Assembly: GCA_944474755.1 (NCBI GenBank)
Contig: OX104117.1
Coordinates: 40,193,222 to 40,257,221, forward strand
Source of the DNA: Limnoperna fortunei
Lineage: Eukaryota; Mollusca; Bivalvia; Mytilida; Modiolidae
Direction of reading: 5' to 3'
Length of the DNA: 64,000 nucleotides
The translations under genes were made by a program, and so were the position numbers. Shown in pieces: positions 36,234-47,040 of the stretch. Every line of letters starts with the position of its first letter. Position 1 is the first letter of the stretch. The notes under the pieces are model-generated. The model did no database searches. It was not told the DNA's origin and saw only the letters and a list, made by a program, of their open reading frames with translations.

Positions 36234-36529
36234 TGTCACAAAGTGAAAACTTCACTGATTGTATGTATAAATTTATTATCTCATTAGTTAGTCTATAATC
36301 TTAGGATAATCTTTTGAAGCTGGACAGTTGTAAGTAATAATGCATCCAGAGGGAATACACGTTATCTCTAGAAGTGATTAAGGATTTTTATTTGTTTTGA
36401 CTAGCCAGTATTAAACTTTATGTGACCACATGTTAAGAATTAATTACCCAAATAATGTTTCCACTTTGAATTTTAATTTGGGAAAGTTTTAATTATACAT
36501 ACAATCAGTGAAGTTTTCACTTTGTGACA
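36234..36529 (-). repeat. 3' LTR with 37-bp terminal inverted repeats
   Basis: 296 bp, starting TG and ending CA. The first 37 bases (from 'tgtcacaaagtgaaaacttc') are the exact reverse complement of the last 37, far longer than the usual 2-6 bp in LTRs. A polypurine tract abuts it on the internal side. On the minus strand it contains AATAAA-type signals. The flanking bases on the two sides do not match, as expected for an LTR bordering internal DNA and unlike a freestanding MITE. Confidence 0.7.
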
Positions 36530-36548
36530 CTCCTCCCTCCTTCTTTTG
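36530..36548 (-). other. Polypurine tract
   Basis: On the minus strand 'aaaagaaggagggaggag' runs directly into the LTR start. In LTR retrotransposons this RNase H-resistant tract primes plus-strand DNA synthesis. Confidence 0.8.
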
Positions 36549-36611
36549 AGTAAACGTAGTTTCCTCACAAATTAAAAACAATATAAAATAAAACAAAGTA
36601 GAAAACAAACC

Positions 36612-37430
36612 TCAATCAAATCCCCTGGAAAATCCATCTGCATTTCCATTTAATTTTCATGGTTTATGTTCAATTTTGAAACTAAACTGTTGTAAGGTCA
36701 AACTCCATCTTAAGAGTTTCTGATTCTTACATTTTACCTTCTCTAACCAGGTCAAAGGCTCATGATCGGTCTGTATGGTAAATTCTCTTCCAAGAAGATA
36801 ATATTGTAACTGTTGGACAGCCCACACTATGCCTAAGCATTCTTTTTCCACAGTAGGGTAATTTCTCTCTCTGTCTAATAATTTCCTACTTAGGTACATT
36901 AACGGATGGTCATGACCGTCGTCATCAAACTGACTTAACACAGCACCTAAACCTCGATCACTAGCATCCACTTGAAGGTAAAAGTGTTTATCAAAATCAG
37001 GTGACTTTAACACAGGCTCAGTTGACAATGCACACTTTAAATCATTAAATGATTTCTCACAACTGTCATTCCATTCCACGACGGTTGGTTTACCCTTTTT
37101 GGTTAAATCAGTCAGAGGCAAGGCTAATTTAGAAAAATCCTTAATGTGGGCACGATAATACCCTGCCAAACCAAGAAATGACCTCACATCCTTCTTCGTC
37201 TTTGGTCGTCTGTACTTTTGTAATGCTTCTACCTTTTCTGGTTGTACTCGTATTTTCCCTTTGCCTACAATATGGCCGACTAATGAAACTTCTTTACCTC
37301 CTATATGACATTTACTTGGTTTTATAGTTAAATTTGCTTGTCTTATTCTCCCGAAAACATCACGCAAATGCTGAATATGTGTTCCCCATGTTTGACTAAA
37401 TATGGAGGTGTCATCAAAATATGCATGGCA
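36612..37430 (-). pseudogene. pol: RT C-terminal part and RNase H
   Basis: The open part is 36657-37367 (236 residues); homology extends on both sides. Upstream, before the first methionine, the same frame encodes the RT catalytic YFDD box near 37411-37422. Within the 236 residues there is the RT thumb region ('SKCHIGGKEVSLVGHIV', 17-33) and 'FLGLAGYYR' (64-72). RNase H follows with acidic residues D134, E176 and D201 ('QVDASD', 'VEKEC', 'TDHEPL'). A TGA at 36657-36659 cuts RNase H short. Fourteen further codons typical of the RNase H end follow before a TGA at 36612-36614. RNase H degrades the RNA template during reverse transcription. Confidence 0.85.
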
Positions 37431-38131
37431 TAATCTTTAGCACCTGATAATACACGGTCCATCAGCCTCATAAAGCTGGCTGGTGCAGATGCTAATCCAA
37501 AAGGCATAACTGTAAATTCATATAAACCAAATGGTGTAATAAATGCAGTTTTATCTCTCGATCCCACGGATAAGGGAATTTGATAATACCCTTTAGAGAA
37601 ATCAAGCTTTGTAATATAATGTGCTCTGCTAACTTCCTCAAGCAAGTCATCGATCCTCGGTATGGGGTAAGCATCAAATTTGGTTACTTTGTTTAACTTC
37701 CTAAAATCAATACACATTCTCGTGCTTTGATCCTTCTTTGGGACTAATACTACTGGGGAAGCAAATGAGCTTACGGATTCAACAATGATACCTTGCTCTA
37801 ACAGTTGGTTTATTTCTCTCCTTACAAATTCCTTCTTTGCTTCTGGTAGACGGTACGGTTTTTGCCTGATTATTTCGTTTCCAACTAATTGTATATCATG
37901 TTCAATTACGTTGGTCCTTCCTGGTAAATCTGTAAAAATATCCTGAAACTCTTCAAGCAAGTCAATAACCTCTTGCCTTTGTTTACCATTTAAGGATTCA
38001 TCGATGTGGACATCTTGCCATGTCTCCTGCTGAAAACTTTGCGATGGAAGACAAGGGACATCTTCAGAACTCACACTACTCTCCTCCATACAGAGAAATG
38101 CACTCCCTCTATCTTCCCACTTTCTCAGCAT
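37343..38131 (-). pseudogene. pol: reverse transcriptase fingers and palm
   Basis: A 262-residue frame with RT motifs in order: 'KPYRLPEAKKEFVRREI' (91-107), 'SFASPVVLVPKKD' (122-134), 'CIDFRKLNKVT' (140-150), 'LDFSKGYYQIPL' with catalytic D177, and 'MPFGLASAPASF' (209-220). After residue ~233 the frame is lost by a one-base shift near 37425-37432, just before the YFDD box, so the last ~29 residues are not RT. Its first residues ('MLRKWEDR') are really the end of the integrase C-terminal region, so the methionine is not a true start. The enzyme copies element RNA into DNA. Confidence 0.85.
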
Positions 38132-38132
38132 A

Positions 38133-40463
38133 TTAACAACTTTGAATTCTTTTATTTCCTCCTACTCTTATCTCATAATCGACATCATTAATTTTTCTAA
38201 CTATGGTGAAGGGACCTTTCCATGTGGCTTTAAGTTTGCTTGATTCACTAGGTAACAGTATAAGAACTTTATCCCCAGCTGAATATGATCTCATCCTTGA
38301 CTTTTTATCATAATAATATTTTTGCCGTTCTTGCCGCATCTTCATATTCTCCTGGGCCACTTCAGCCATTGAAGACAGTTTATCTCTCATTTCTAGAACA
38401 TACTTGACTAAGTTTTCGTCCTCTTTGTACTCCTTAGTCCATGTATCATATACTAACCCTAAAGGGCCTTTTACCTTCCGTCCATAAAGCAGTTCAAATG
38501 GTGAAAAGCCAGTCGACGCCTGTGGAACCTCTCGATATGCAAATAATAGATATAGCAGATATGTGTCCCATAGACTTGGTTGTTTTGACACATATTTCTT
38601 TAACATGCTCTTCAAGACTCCATTAAAACGCTCTACCAATCCATTACACATAGGATGGTAAGGGGTGGTCCCCAACTTCTTCACTGACAAACACTGACAC
38701 ACATCTTTCATCAACTGAGAGGTAAAATTTGAACCTTGATCTGTCAAAATTTCATCTGGTAATCCAACACGACTAAAAATATTGACCAATTCATTTGCAA
38801 TAGTCTCAGTGTCTATTGTAGACAGTGCTACAGCCTCTGTGTACCTTGTTGCATAATCAACCAACGTTAAAATGTACCTATTACCCTTCTTGGTTTTAGG
38901 CAATGGACCTATGATGTCAATTGCAACCTTTTTGAATGGTTCGGATACTAACGGAACAGACACCAGGGGCACTTTATTATTCCTCGGTCGTTTACCTGAC
39001 TTCTGACATACAACGCATTTTTTACAATACCTCGCAACATCTCCAAAAACACCTGGCCAATAAAAATTCTGCAACAACCGTGCTTTTGTTTTCTCAACAC
39101 CTGGATGACCTGCCAAAGGTATGTCATGTGCAATTTTCAATATTGCTTTACGACCTGAAAATGGGACAACTAATTGTTTGTACTCTATTCTATGACCTTT
39201 CCCCTTTGGGCACCTCTTTCTGAATAACAATCCATTACTCAAAAAGAATTTAGCATCCCCCTTCTGTTCAATCTGTTTGTTTTCAACTAATTCAAATATT
39301 TTTCTTAATGTTTCATCTTTTCTCTGTAGGTTACGTATTTCATCTGGACCTAAATCAGTAAGTGGCTTATCAATGTTAATAGCTGTGTCAATCCCCTTAT
39401 CAGCAGTTTCACATTCCTGGTCATTAAGGTTAGTGTCTTTGTCTACAATCTGACCTGTATCAGAAAATAGTGACCTCAAATCACCCTCATTAAGATGGTT
39501 CTGTAATAAATCAACATTTCTTGGTTTTACCCCAGACTTTCCAACATTTATTGATGCAATTTGTTGTTGATTGTTTTTTCTCCTTACTTGTGCTCTTGTT
39601 GAAATGAATGCCTTATTATAAAAATCATGTCCAAGTAAAACATTTTCAGGAAGTGTGTTCACCACACCCACTTCAAGGTAACCTGATTTACTACCAGTAC
39701 TTATATGTACCTTTGCAACTGGTAACCTCCGTCTACTCCCATCGGCTAAACATATATCAACCCATCTATTTGGTAAAATTAACCTTTCAGGTACAAGACT
39801 TGCATGAACTAACGTTTGAGTACACCCCGTATCCCTTAACATTTCTACTTCTAGACCATTTACAATTCCTTTCTCTCTGTACATTTTGAGTTCGGGGTCT
39901 AACTCCACATATTCCTTTTTATTGCATACAAATTCCCTCTTTGGCTTTGCAAAGTGGAACTTACAATCTGCCGCTATATGCCCGGTTTTATTACATTTGA
40001 AGCATCTCCTGCTTCCTTCCTTTCTGATGGTAAGTCTCTTATGCGACTGGTCGTGAACATGGTTATTGTTCCCAAACTGCCGGGTTTTACTGTCACCAGA
40101 GTGATATGAATGGGATGCCAAATACCTGTCTCCAAGTTCAACCATTTCTTTTACAGATTTTGGTTGATGCTCTTTTAACCATGTTCTTATTTCTGGAGGA
40201 GAATTTTCTAACAACTGTTCACGAATAAATAAATCTTTTACTTTACTCGCACCATTCTCTTTCTGTGTAAATGGACCAATTTCTTCCGCTTCCATCCACT
40301 GGTCCACATACCTGGTCAAACGCACGCTCCACTCTGCAAATGTTTCATCTACAGTCCTCCTACTACTTCTGAATTTCTTGCGGTAGGCTTCACTGTTTAA
40401 CTCGTACCTCTTAAGAATTGCTCTCTTTACTTTAGTATAATCTTTAGATTCGTCCCGATCCAT
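38133..40463 (-). pseudogene. gag (SCAN-like capsid)-protease-integrase polyprotein
   Basis: A 776-residue open frame. Residues ~75-118 ('REQLLENSPPEIRTWLKEHQ' and following) resemble the SCAN domain, which is known to derive from Gmr1-like gag. A CCHC knuckle (C154, C157, H162, C167) follows, then protease with DTG at 211-213 and 'LLGHD' at 276-280. Integrase follows with zinc ligands H446, H453, C483, C486, catalytic D516, D575, E611 (35 residues between the last two) and a C-terminal 'WKGPF' at 748-752. No RT lies between protease and integrase. The gag N-terminus is missing: the frame continues only eight codons upstream of M1 to a TAG. The last six residues are out of frame after a one-base shift near 38140-38150; the true frame continues into the RT frame. 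Confidence 0.9.
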
Positions 40464-40490
40464 CCTTGCATAGGCTTCTATTCCTGGCTA

Positions 40491-41759
40491 GAAAAGGAGT
40501 TACATTTGTCACTAAAGCAACACTGTCAACCTAATTATGGAATTCGAGTTACATTCAAACAAATTGAAACATATTTGTCAGTTAAAGACAAAAAATCTTC
40601 ATTGAAAATAAGCACAAAGATACTAATGGATGCCTTCGTGATTTTTTCTGCATGTATATGCCACTATTTTTATTTTCTACTGGCTACGCGAGCACAACAG
40701 ATAGTTATTAATTTTTGAAATTTGAAGAACATGACATTTAAGATTTATAAGAATAACTCCCAATTTAGATTCGGTTACAGAAGAAGTCGGTCTGAAGTCT
40801 GACCTTATCTCTGCATCATTGACCTTCTTGACATTTCACCTTGAAAGGTCAAGATCATGGCTCAATTTTTAGACAGATCCAATGAAACACCATAATCTGT
40901 TAGTAAACGTAAATCGAGATATTTTATATTTAATGTAATCTTGTTTACACGACATACTAAATTCAGGTTAAGAAATACATGTGATGAAATGGATCTATCT
41001 TGGAGCGAGGACGGAATGGCGTGAAAAATCGAAAAAAGAAATTCCGATATGTCTCAACTTTCTATTAAATGGCATGAATTTTGACATAAAAAATTGATGC
41101 CTTTCGTAGATTTTTTCAAAATAATTTACATTTACCTTTAGTTAAAAACTAATCAATAAATTAAACCAATCAAAATTTTTATAACACGCAACCTCGGACC
41201 TTACATTTTTGTTTGGTTTCAAAAACGTTAATTTGATTGACACACCAAGAGGATCAGATATCCGAACGGTCAATTAGCTCCCATTAGCTTTGTTTGAAGT
41301 TTTTGAATGTGACAGAAAAGCGGAATACATTTGTTTTCAACTTAAAGTGACCTCGTTAATCCTTACAAAGACTATAATTAAAAATACGTATCGTGTCAGA
41401 ACTTCAGTCATGCTCCGTTATACTAATGGTCTTCATTTGATAACTTTATATTGAACAAATACATATAGACTAAACATGTTGTTCTCTTTAGACTGAGCCT
41501 TGAATAATCGTTTGGAAGCCTTGAATATAGTTTTTAAACAACACACTGCTTAAAACTATTTTGCACGTAGATTACTTAATTAACGTAGCATGTACGTCAC
41601 TAGCTCAACATATATTCAGCAAAACAAAAACGATAGTCTGAAGTCAACCTCAATAGTTAATAAACCTTCTTTAATTTATTAGTATGACAAAGTCATAACA
41701 GAGATCTTACAAAATATTAATTTGAAGATATATATCATAAACGTGTGCTATCTTGACAT
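40491..41759. other. Flank of truncated retrotransposon, no gene
   Basis: No gag or LTR sequence was found here. 'ccattagctttgtttgaagt' at 41281 is the reverse complement of sequence just outside the LTR at 36184-36208. A small hairpin around 'gaccttcttgacatttcacc' lies near 40830. Confidence 0.5.
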
Positions 41760-42110
41760 AAAAAATAGAAAGATGAGGCTGAGAAACTGCGGAAAGGCGG
41801 GGCTGGTTCCAAGTCCTTATATTGTTTTTATGTCCTGACAATTCACCGAGTTTATCCTCGGCAATTTATTGTACAATATTTACACCCACTGTCCAAAATT
41901 TGGTAAATTCTATTTATTTTAAAATGACTTTATAAATTCGAACCCGCATCGGGTCTCCACACATTACGCAGTATTGTAAATATTCGTTGAAATCTATTTA
42001 AGCGGACAAGAAACAATCGTGGGGCCTTTTTGTGAAAAACGGTTGCTGACTGTATATAACACTAAAAAGCTGTCAACGCTGCTTCAATAGGACGTTTGCA
42101 GAATTAATTG
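41760..42110 (+). repeat. Old direct repeat flanking palindromic element, left copy
   Basis: Matches 44785-45280 in the same orientation: 'agtccttatattgtttttat' against 'gtccttaagttgttttcatg', 'gtttatcct', 'attcgaacccgcatcgggtc' against 'attcgaatctataccgggcc', and 'ctacaaattacgca'. Both continue to 'ctgtcaa' and 'tttgcag'. Strongly diverged. Confidence 0.6.
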
Positions 42111-42589
42111 ATTTTTTATGGAAACGTTTATGTTTATAATTTCTACAATGGTTTTACATTAGATGCTGAATTACATGTACATATAATCAGTTTATTATAT
42201 AGATAGAGATGAAATATCGAATTTTCCGAGTGACAGAAATCACGATAAATCACATGTGAAAATTATCGTTTATTTTCACTCTCAGGTTTTTTCCCGCCAA
42301 AATGTCACTTGGGAGTGTCTTTTCGATGATCAAAACACCGAAGCTAAAATAATTGTTCACTAATAGACCGGAACCTGCTAGAACAATATCCTATAACATG
42401 TCATTTAGCGTGACAATATCCTTATTTGTTATTTCAGAACGAAATATTAGTTAGCTGGCGTCCTGATCAAGATAAGGGCGGCCATGTTGCCGTTGGTTTT
42501 GTTCTATATATAGATATTCATCCGCCGTTCATAAAACTTAGGATTAAGCATAAAATTTACGAAAAGAATTTTTATCTATATAATAAATA

Positions 42590-42752
42590 GGATAATCAAT
42601 TGGGCATCGTGAATATCCAAAATATGATCACTCATGCCGCATAAAGCATCAGATTAAACTCGTGCCTTGTTCCGCGCTCTCGTTTAATCGGATGCGTTAT
42701 GCGGCACTCATGATCATATTTTGGATATTCACTCCGCCCAATTAATTATCCT
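42590..42752. repeat. Palindrome in left arm
   Basis: 'aggataatcaattgggcat', 'gaatatccaaaatatgatca' and 'cgcataaagcatcagattaa' pair with 'ttaatcggatgcgttatgcg', 'tgatcatattttggatattc' and 'gcccaattaattatcct'. Stem about 70 bp with a short GC-rich tip ('cttgttccgcgctc'). Confidence 0.85.
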
Positions 42753-43417
42753 ATAAATCCTAAAATAATCAGATATACATGTAAATAATAAAACATTCTA
42801 GAGTTAAACATTGTTGTAAATTTTCTTCTTGTTTTTGTAATCACATGTAGAATTTAAGTTATTAATACGACCCTTTATGTTCTTGACAACTAACTTGGTA
42901 CCTGCTTAGCTCCACTTGCCAAAAGACAAAATTTCGTGTAAGATAGCATGGCCTATCCTCAAAACGTATGTATGAGCCTTATTTTTTCCTTTTTAAAAGT
43001 ACGTTATTCGTATTTTTATCTCAATACTCCCCACATAAATTTGAATAGCGTGTAATGATACCGGTTGCTATATTGTAGCGTGATTTAAAAGCTTTTACAT
43101 GCTGTTGTTAATATACATTTAGTTATATTTTGGTTAGTTTGGACTTATAGCTTTTATATCCTTGCTTGTTTGTACATTTTTTTCACGATAAAGAACCCTC
43201 TCTTTACACGATAACAGAACAATTTTATACACGTCGAAAAAGAATAATCTCATTGTAGCCGCATGTGTTTCTGATGGCCAAACTCTTTTTCTGTTATAGT
43301 TTGTTAACTTGATCTTGTATGAATAAAATTTAAATATTACGAAAATATTAAATCATTTATACAATTATCTTTTCATAAAATTTAGCTTCCTGTATCATCA
43401 TCATTGGGAACCCACGT

Positions 43418-43479
43418 CCGGTAGCGTTCTTGCTTTGCTACCACTTACCGATGCGGTAGCAAAGCGAGAACGCGACCGG
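43418..43479. repeat. 25-bp-arm hairpin in element centre
   Basis: 'ccggtagcgttcttgctttg' with 'ctacc' pairs with 'ggtagcaaagcgagaacgcg' with 'accgg' around a 12-base loop, with few mismatches. Probably a small independent foldback insert. Confidence 0.75.
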
Positions 43480-43619
43480 CTCGATCGAAAATTGTGGAAT
43501 TGTAAATATTATGCGTTATTGAATAAAACTGGTGTTTGTTCTTTTACACTGCAAATGTCTTTAAACATGACTAGTGGCAGTCAAATTTGTTCCTTTCCAC
43601 GTTGATGCATTTTTGTTTA

Positions 43620-43695
43620 CTTGCTCTTGTCCTGAATATAGCAGAAACGATTACTGGACTTTCAGCAATCAATCAATGAATCAATCAAATAATCG
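43620..43695 (-). repeat. Repeat R3 with (CAAT)n tail
   Basis: 'cctgaatatagcag', 'gattactggactttcagca', then 'atcaatcaatgaatcaatca' correspond to the block at 11735-11820. Confidence 0.5.
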
Positions 43696-43811
43696 ATGTC
43701 CTTTGTAAACATTATTCGAGTCATAATTTTTATTAAATTTAACCGTTATACAATAATCGTGCTACCTTCGAAGATTTATTTTGATGACATGATGGTACTT
43801 TTAATATTTAT

Positions 43812-43969
43812 AGGATAATTAATTGGGCGGAGTGAATTTCCAAAATATGATCACGAGTGCCGCATAACGCATCTGATTAAACGAGTTCCGCGCACTAGTT
43901 TAATCTGATGCTTTATGCGACACGAGTGATCATATTTTGGATATTCACGATGCCCAATTGATTATCCTA
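43812..43969. repeat. Palindrome in right arm
   Basis: Inverted counterpart of the left-arm palindrome at 42590, again self-complementary, with the tip 'cgagttccgcgcactag'. The four half-stems of the element are thus versions of one ~75-bp sequence. Confidence 0.85.
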
Positions 43970-44784
43970 TTTATTATATAGATCAAAATTGTTTTCGTTA
44001 AATTTTAATGCTTAATCCTAAATTTTATGAACGGCGGATGAATATCTGTATAGTACAAACCCAACTGCAATATTTGGCGGGAAAAAACCCAAGAGTGAAA
44101 ATAAACGATAATTTTCACATGTGATATACCGTGATTTCTGTCACTCGGAGAATTCGATATTTCATCTCTATCTATATAATAAATGTATGACTAAGAACTT
44201 CAATCACACCACGCTAAGACTACCCTTTCAGTAGATGTATAATCAAAGTCAACAGAAGTCATTATAAAGGTGATAAATAATAGTAGATAAAGTATCAAAC
44301 TGTACCCATTTTACTTTACGACCTACTTTTGTATCATTGATTAATGATAGCAATTATGCTGCCGGCGAAGTAAGTGATAAATGACCAAGAAGAGACGGAC
44401 AATAGGTCTTATTTGATAAACATTTTTATAATCCTAATTGCACTGAATTCGGGTAAATTATTATTTACGTACAGTGAAATCTTTGAATGAAGTAAACCTT
44501 GTATATCTTTATTTACAATGTATTTCGTTTAATTTACTGAAATGTTGTTATGTTTTTTTAAGCACATTTTGGCTTTTGTTACACCTGTGTTGTTTTGCGA
44601 CCATTCCACTGCATCTATAACCAAATGAATGCCCCATGACTCTCTTTTTAACACATATTTACTGGTTGCTATGTAATATCAAAAGGTGGATTAGGATCAA
44701 GTATATATCCAACAAGTTTTATACTTAAAAAATGAATTTCAGTGCTAAATTATAAAATATTAGAGTGTTTTGGCATAACAATAA

Positions 44785-45280
44785 TATAAGGACTCGTCAC
44801 AAAAAGGGGAGAATACTCGGCTATAAGGTTGAGGCGTAGAGCCTCACGTGTTCGCCGTTTCATGTCGAGTCCTTAAGTTGTTTTCATGCCAAGTCAGTAC
44901 ACTGATAGGTTTATCCTGTAATGTATCGTACGAAATTTACCCATACATAATTGTGTTTTTAGTATTTATTTTAAAATTCGAATCTATACCGGGCCTCTAC
45001 AAATTACGCATTGTAATTGTTTATATATAAATCTGAGTGTTGAAATGAATTCAACAAAGGTTCGAGTGTATTCTTTGTTCAAGGAAATCATAACATGGTA
45101 TAAAGTTAAAATCCTAATACACAAGCGTTCGCCATTTTTTGAATTTAATGACGTCCAGGCCAATTTACAAAACTTTTCTGTGTGTCAATAAAGAGACAAT
45201 ATACGGTCACTCCATGTATATCTAACATAAAATACTGTCAATGCATTTAAGCTGCTTAATAATCGACTTTGCAGTATAAA
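44785..45280 (+). repeat. Old direct repeat flanking palindromic element, right copy
   Basis: Right-hand copy of the 41760 repeat. It includes a hairpin whose ends are 'aaggactcg' (44789) and 'cgagtcctt' (44866-44874), with 'gaggcgtagagcctc' inside. Confidence 0.6.
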
Positions 45281-46819
45281 ATGGTGTGAAGAATTACATT
45301 CACATTGAATTTCTATTTAAAATATACCTTTATATTTATTTACTTATATATTTAGATACATATTACTGCATGTAAACTTTTGTCTCACCAATTTAAGTCG
45401 TACCTATTTACGGTTTGATTCATATTAAATAGTCAGAAACATAGAGACCATGTAGTCTTAGTTATACGAAATACTGTTGTTTTAGTATGAAACTAAAGTT
45501 AAATAATACTTAATACACTGTCAACTCAGTTCTCCCACTAGCCGCTCTTCATTTCAATTGAAAAAGGAACAAAATGAAATTGAAAAGTAATCAATAACAG
45601 TTCTTATGAACAATTTTGGTCATTGAGAAGTATTAGTAACCAATTTTCGGTATTATTTTCCCATGTGAAATGGAAAGATTGGATTTTTCAGTTTTAATAT
45701 AGCTAGAAAATGTATCCTCGAAGTCTGTCAGACAGAGACCGACATATTTGAAGATTGTTTCATAAGCTCATGGTTTTGTTTATATGCAAATAACATCTTA
45801 ATAAGTGTTAAAATCAATATATTTTCAGCATTATACTAAACTTATATCGAAAGAAACAATTCAAAAGGTTTCTTAGGACATCTGTTTTTAGTTATTTCGG
45901 TCATTGACATTCATCTATTCTCCATTATATATTTACATCACGTTAAGCATTAAAAATTAAATTTTGTTTTCTGCATATTTGCCTTTGTAGTGAAAGCAAT
46001 ACAAGTGATATCATTTAAACAATAAGACTTGTATATATTCAATACGGAAAACAAATAAAAGGCTTGTAAACAACGAATATTAAACCGATTTTGTAATGCT
46101 CACGCGAAAAAACAATCCAGAGAAGTTATTTTTTGCTTATAGAGTAAAGGACATTAACCCTCGCTCTATTCAACAAATGTAAACAGTCGTAGAAAAATAT
46201 CTTATTAAGGAGAGAAATAACAAGTTATGTCATGACTTAGATATTCAAGGACTCGCAATCAGACGGACAGACAAACACAATGAACAGACCGAAACTAAAC
46301 ATAAAAACTCGTATAGAACACGTGGTTTAAACCCGATGTTCCCGAATGGTAAGCGTTTCCTGCCATCATTAACGATACCCGACATATTCGGGGCATGGAA
46401 CGACAAATATATGGAATTACACTCAATGAAGGTTTGACAATAACATTTCTTTAATGTAGATATAGGTTGATCTTGAGCGCAATATTGCAAGTTTGCGCTA
46501 CAGCACAAATTCTCTCTCAGAGAATCCGTGTAATGGGAGAAAACACTATATCTTATTTTGTAACGTTACATGGTTGTCAATTTTAGGGAAAAGATTAAAA
46601 AAAAGAAGCTCATCTATGAATGTTCTGAGATCTTCATTTTCCAACTCTGTACGATATATAAGACCAGTCACTTACTGTTGTTATCAAGGACATAGTCTAT
46701 ATATCGACAGGTTACATTAACCAACTACTGACGTGTGTTTGTGCCCATGAGAGGTAGTTAATTAGAACATCACATTTCTTCTACTAGTAGTCGTGTTGCT
46801 TTCTTGACAGTTCTATATT
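45281..46819. other. No gene recognised
   Basis: AT-rich. Minus frame 46245-46508 and plus frame 46493-46720 show no family signature. Confidence 0.4.
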
Positions 46820-46820
46820 A

Positions 46821-46865
<45 letters not shown>

Positions 46866-46925
46866 CGTCCATCGAGCAATATATCAGCTATTTTCAGGAT
46901 GACACTTAGTTTACAAACATGAAAT
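46820..46925 (+). repeat. (GATT)n microsatellite at end of repeat R3
   Basis: About 11 copies of GATT at 46822-46864, followed by 'gacgtccatcgagcaatat', 'atcagctattttcagga'. This is the opposite-strand version of R3 (11700, 43620), whose tetranucleotide tail has expanded here. Confidence 0.75.
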
Positions 46926-47040
46926 AAACGAAGAAGGGATCAATCAACGGTAGCACTATTTTTTGAAATCTGCAATGTGTCGTTATCGTGAAAAGACATG
47001 AAATCCCTCGCAGTATAGTATCAGTACATTATAATATAAA

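Larger units (their letters stand above)
36234..40490 (-). mobile_element. 5'-truncated Ty3/gypsy retrotransposon of Gmr1 type
   Basis: Minus-strand element with, in order from its 5' side: gag capsid region, CCHC knuckle, protease, integrase, reverse transcriptase, RNase H, polypurine tract and 3' LTR. Integrase before RT is the order of Ty1/copia elements. The protein sequences, however, are gypsy-like (RT 'MPFGLASAPASF', RNase H 'TDHEPL', integrase 'DQGSNF'). This combination is described for the Gmr1 group. The 5' LTR, primer-binding site and gag N-terminus are absent: in-frame gag-like sequence stops at a TAG at 40488-40490, and no second LTR copy was found up to the window end. Two frameshifts and one stop codon disable it. 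Confidence 0.85.
42191..44183. mobile_element. Nested palindromic DNA element
   Basis: Inverted ends begin 'tttattatatagatagagat' at 42191 and its complement ends at 44183. About 110 bp of terminal sequence matches ('ccgagtgacagaaatcac', 'gaaaattatcgtttattttc', 'ttttttcccgcca'). Further in, 42505-42775 and 43805-44050 are again inverted copies. The left arm carries about 185 bp (42303-42490) absent from the right arm. Each arm contains its own ~160-bp palindrome. The ~1-kb centre has no transposase that I recognise. Confidence 0.85.

Noticed and set aside
36234..36529. Reading the 296-bp unit as a freestanding MITE because of its 37-bp inverted ends
   Set aside because: It directly abuts a polypurine tract at the end of pol, has TG...CA ends, and its two flanks show no matching target duplication.
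38936..39223. Plus-strand frames of 61-95 residues across 38000-40000
   Set aside because: They are antisense shadows of the retrotransposon polyprotein.
41936..41960. B-box-like 'attcgaacccgcatc' as part of a tRNA gene
   Set aside because: No tRNA fold around it; the sequence belongs to a diverged direct repeat with a copy at 44975.
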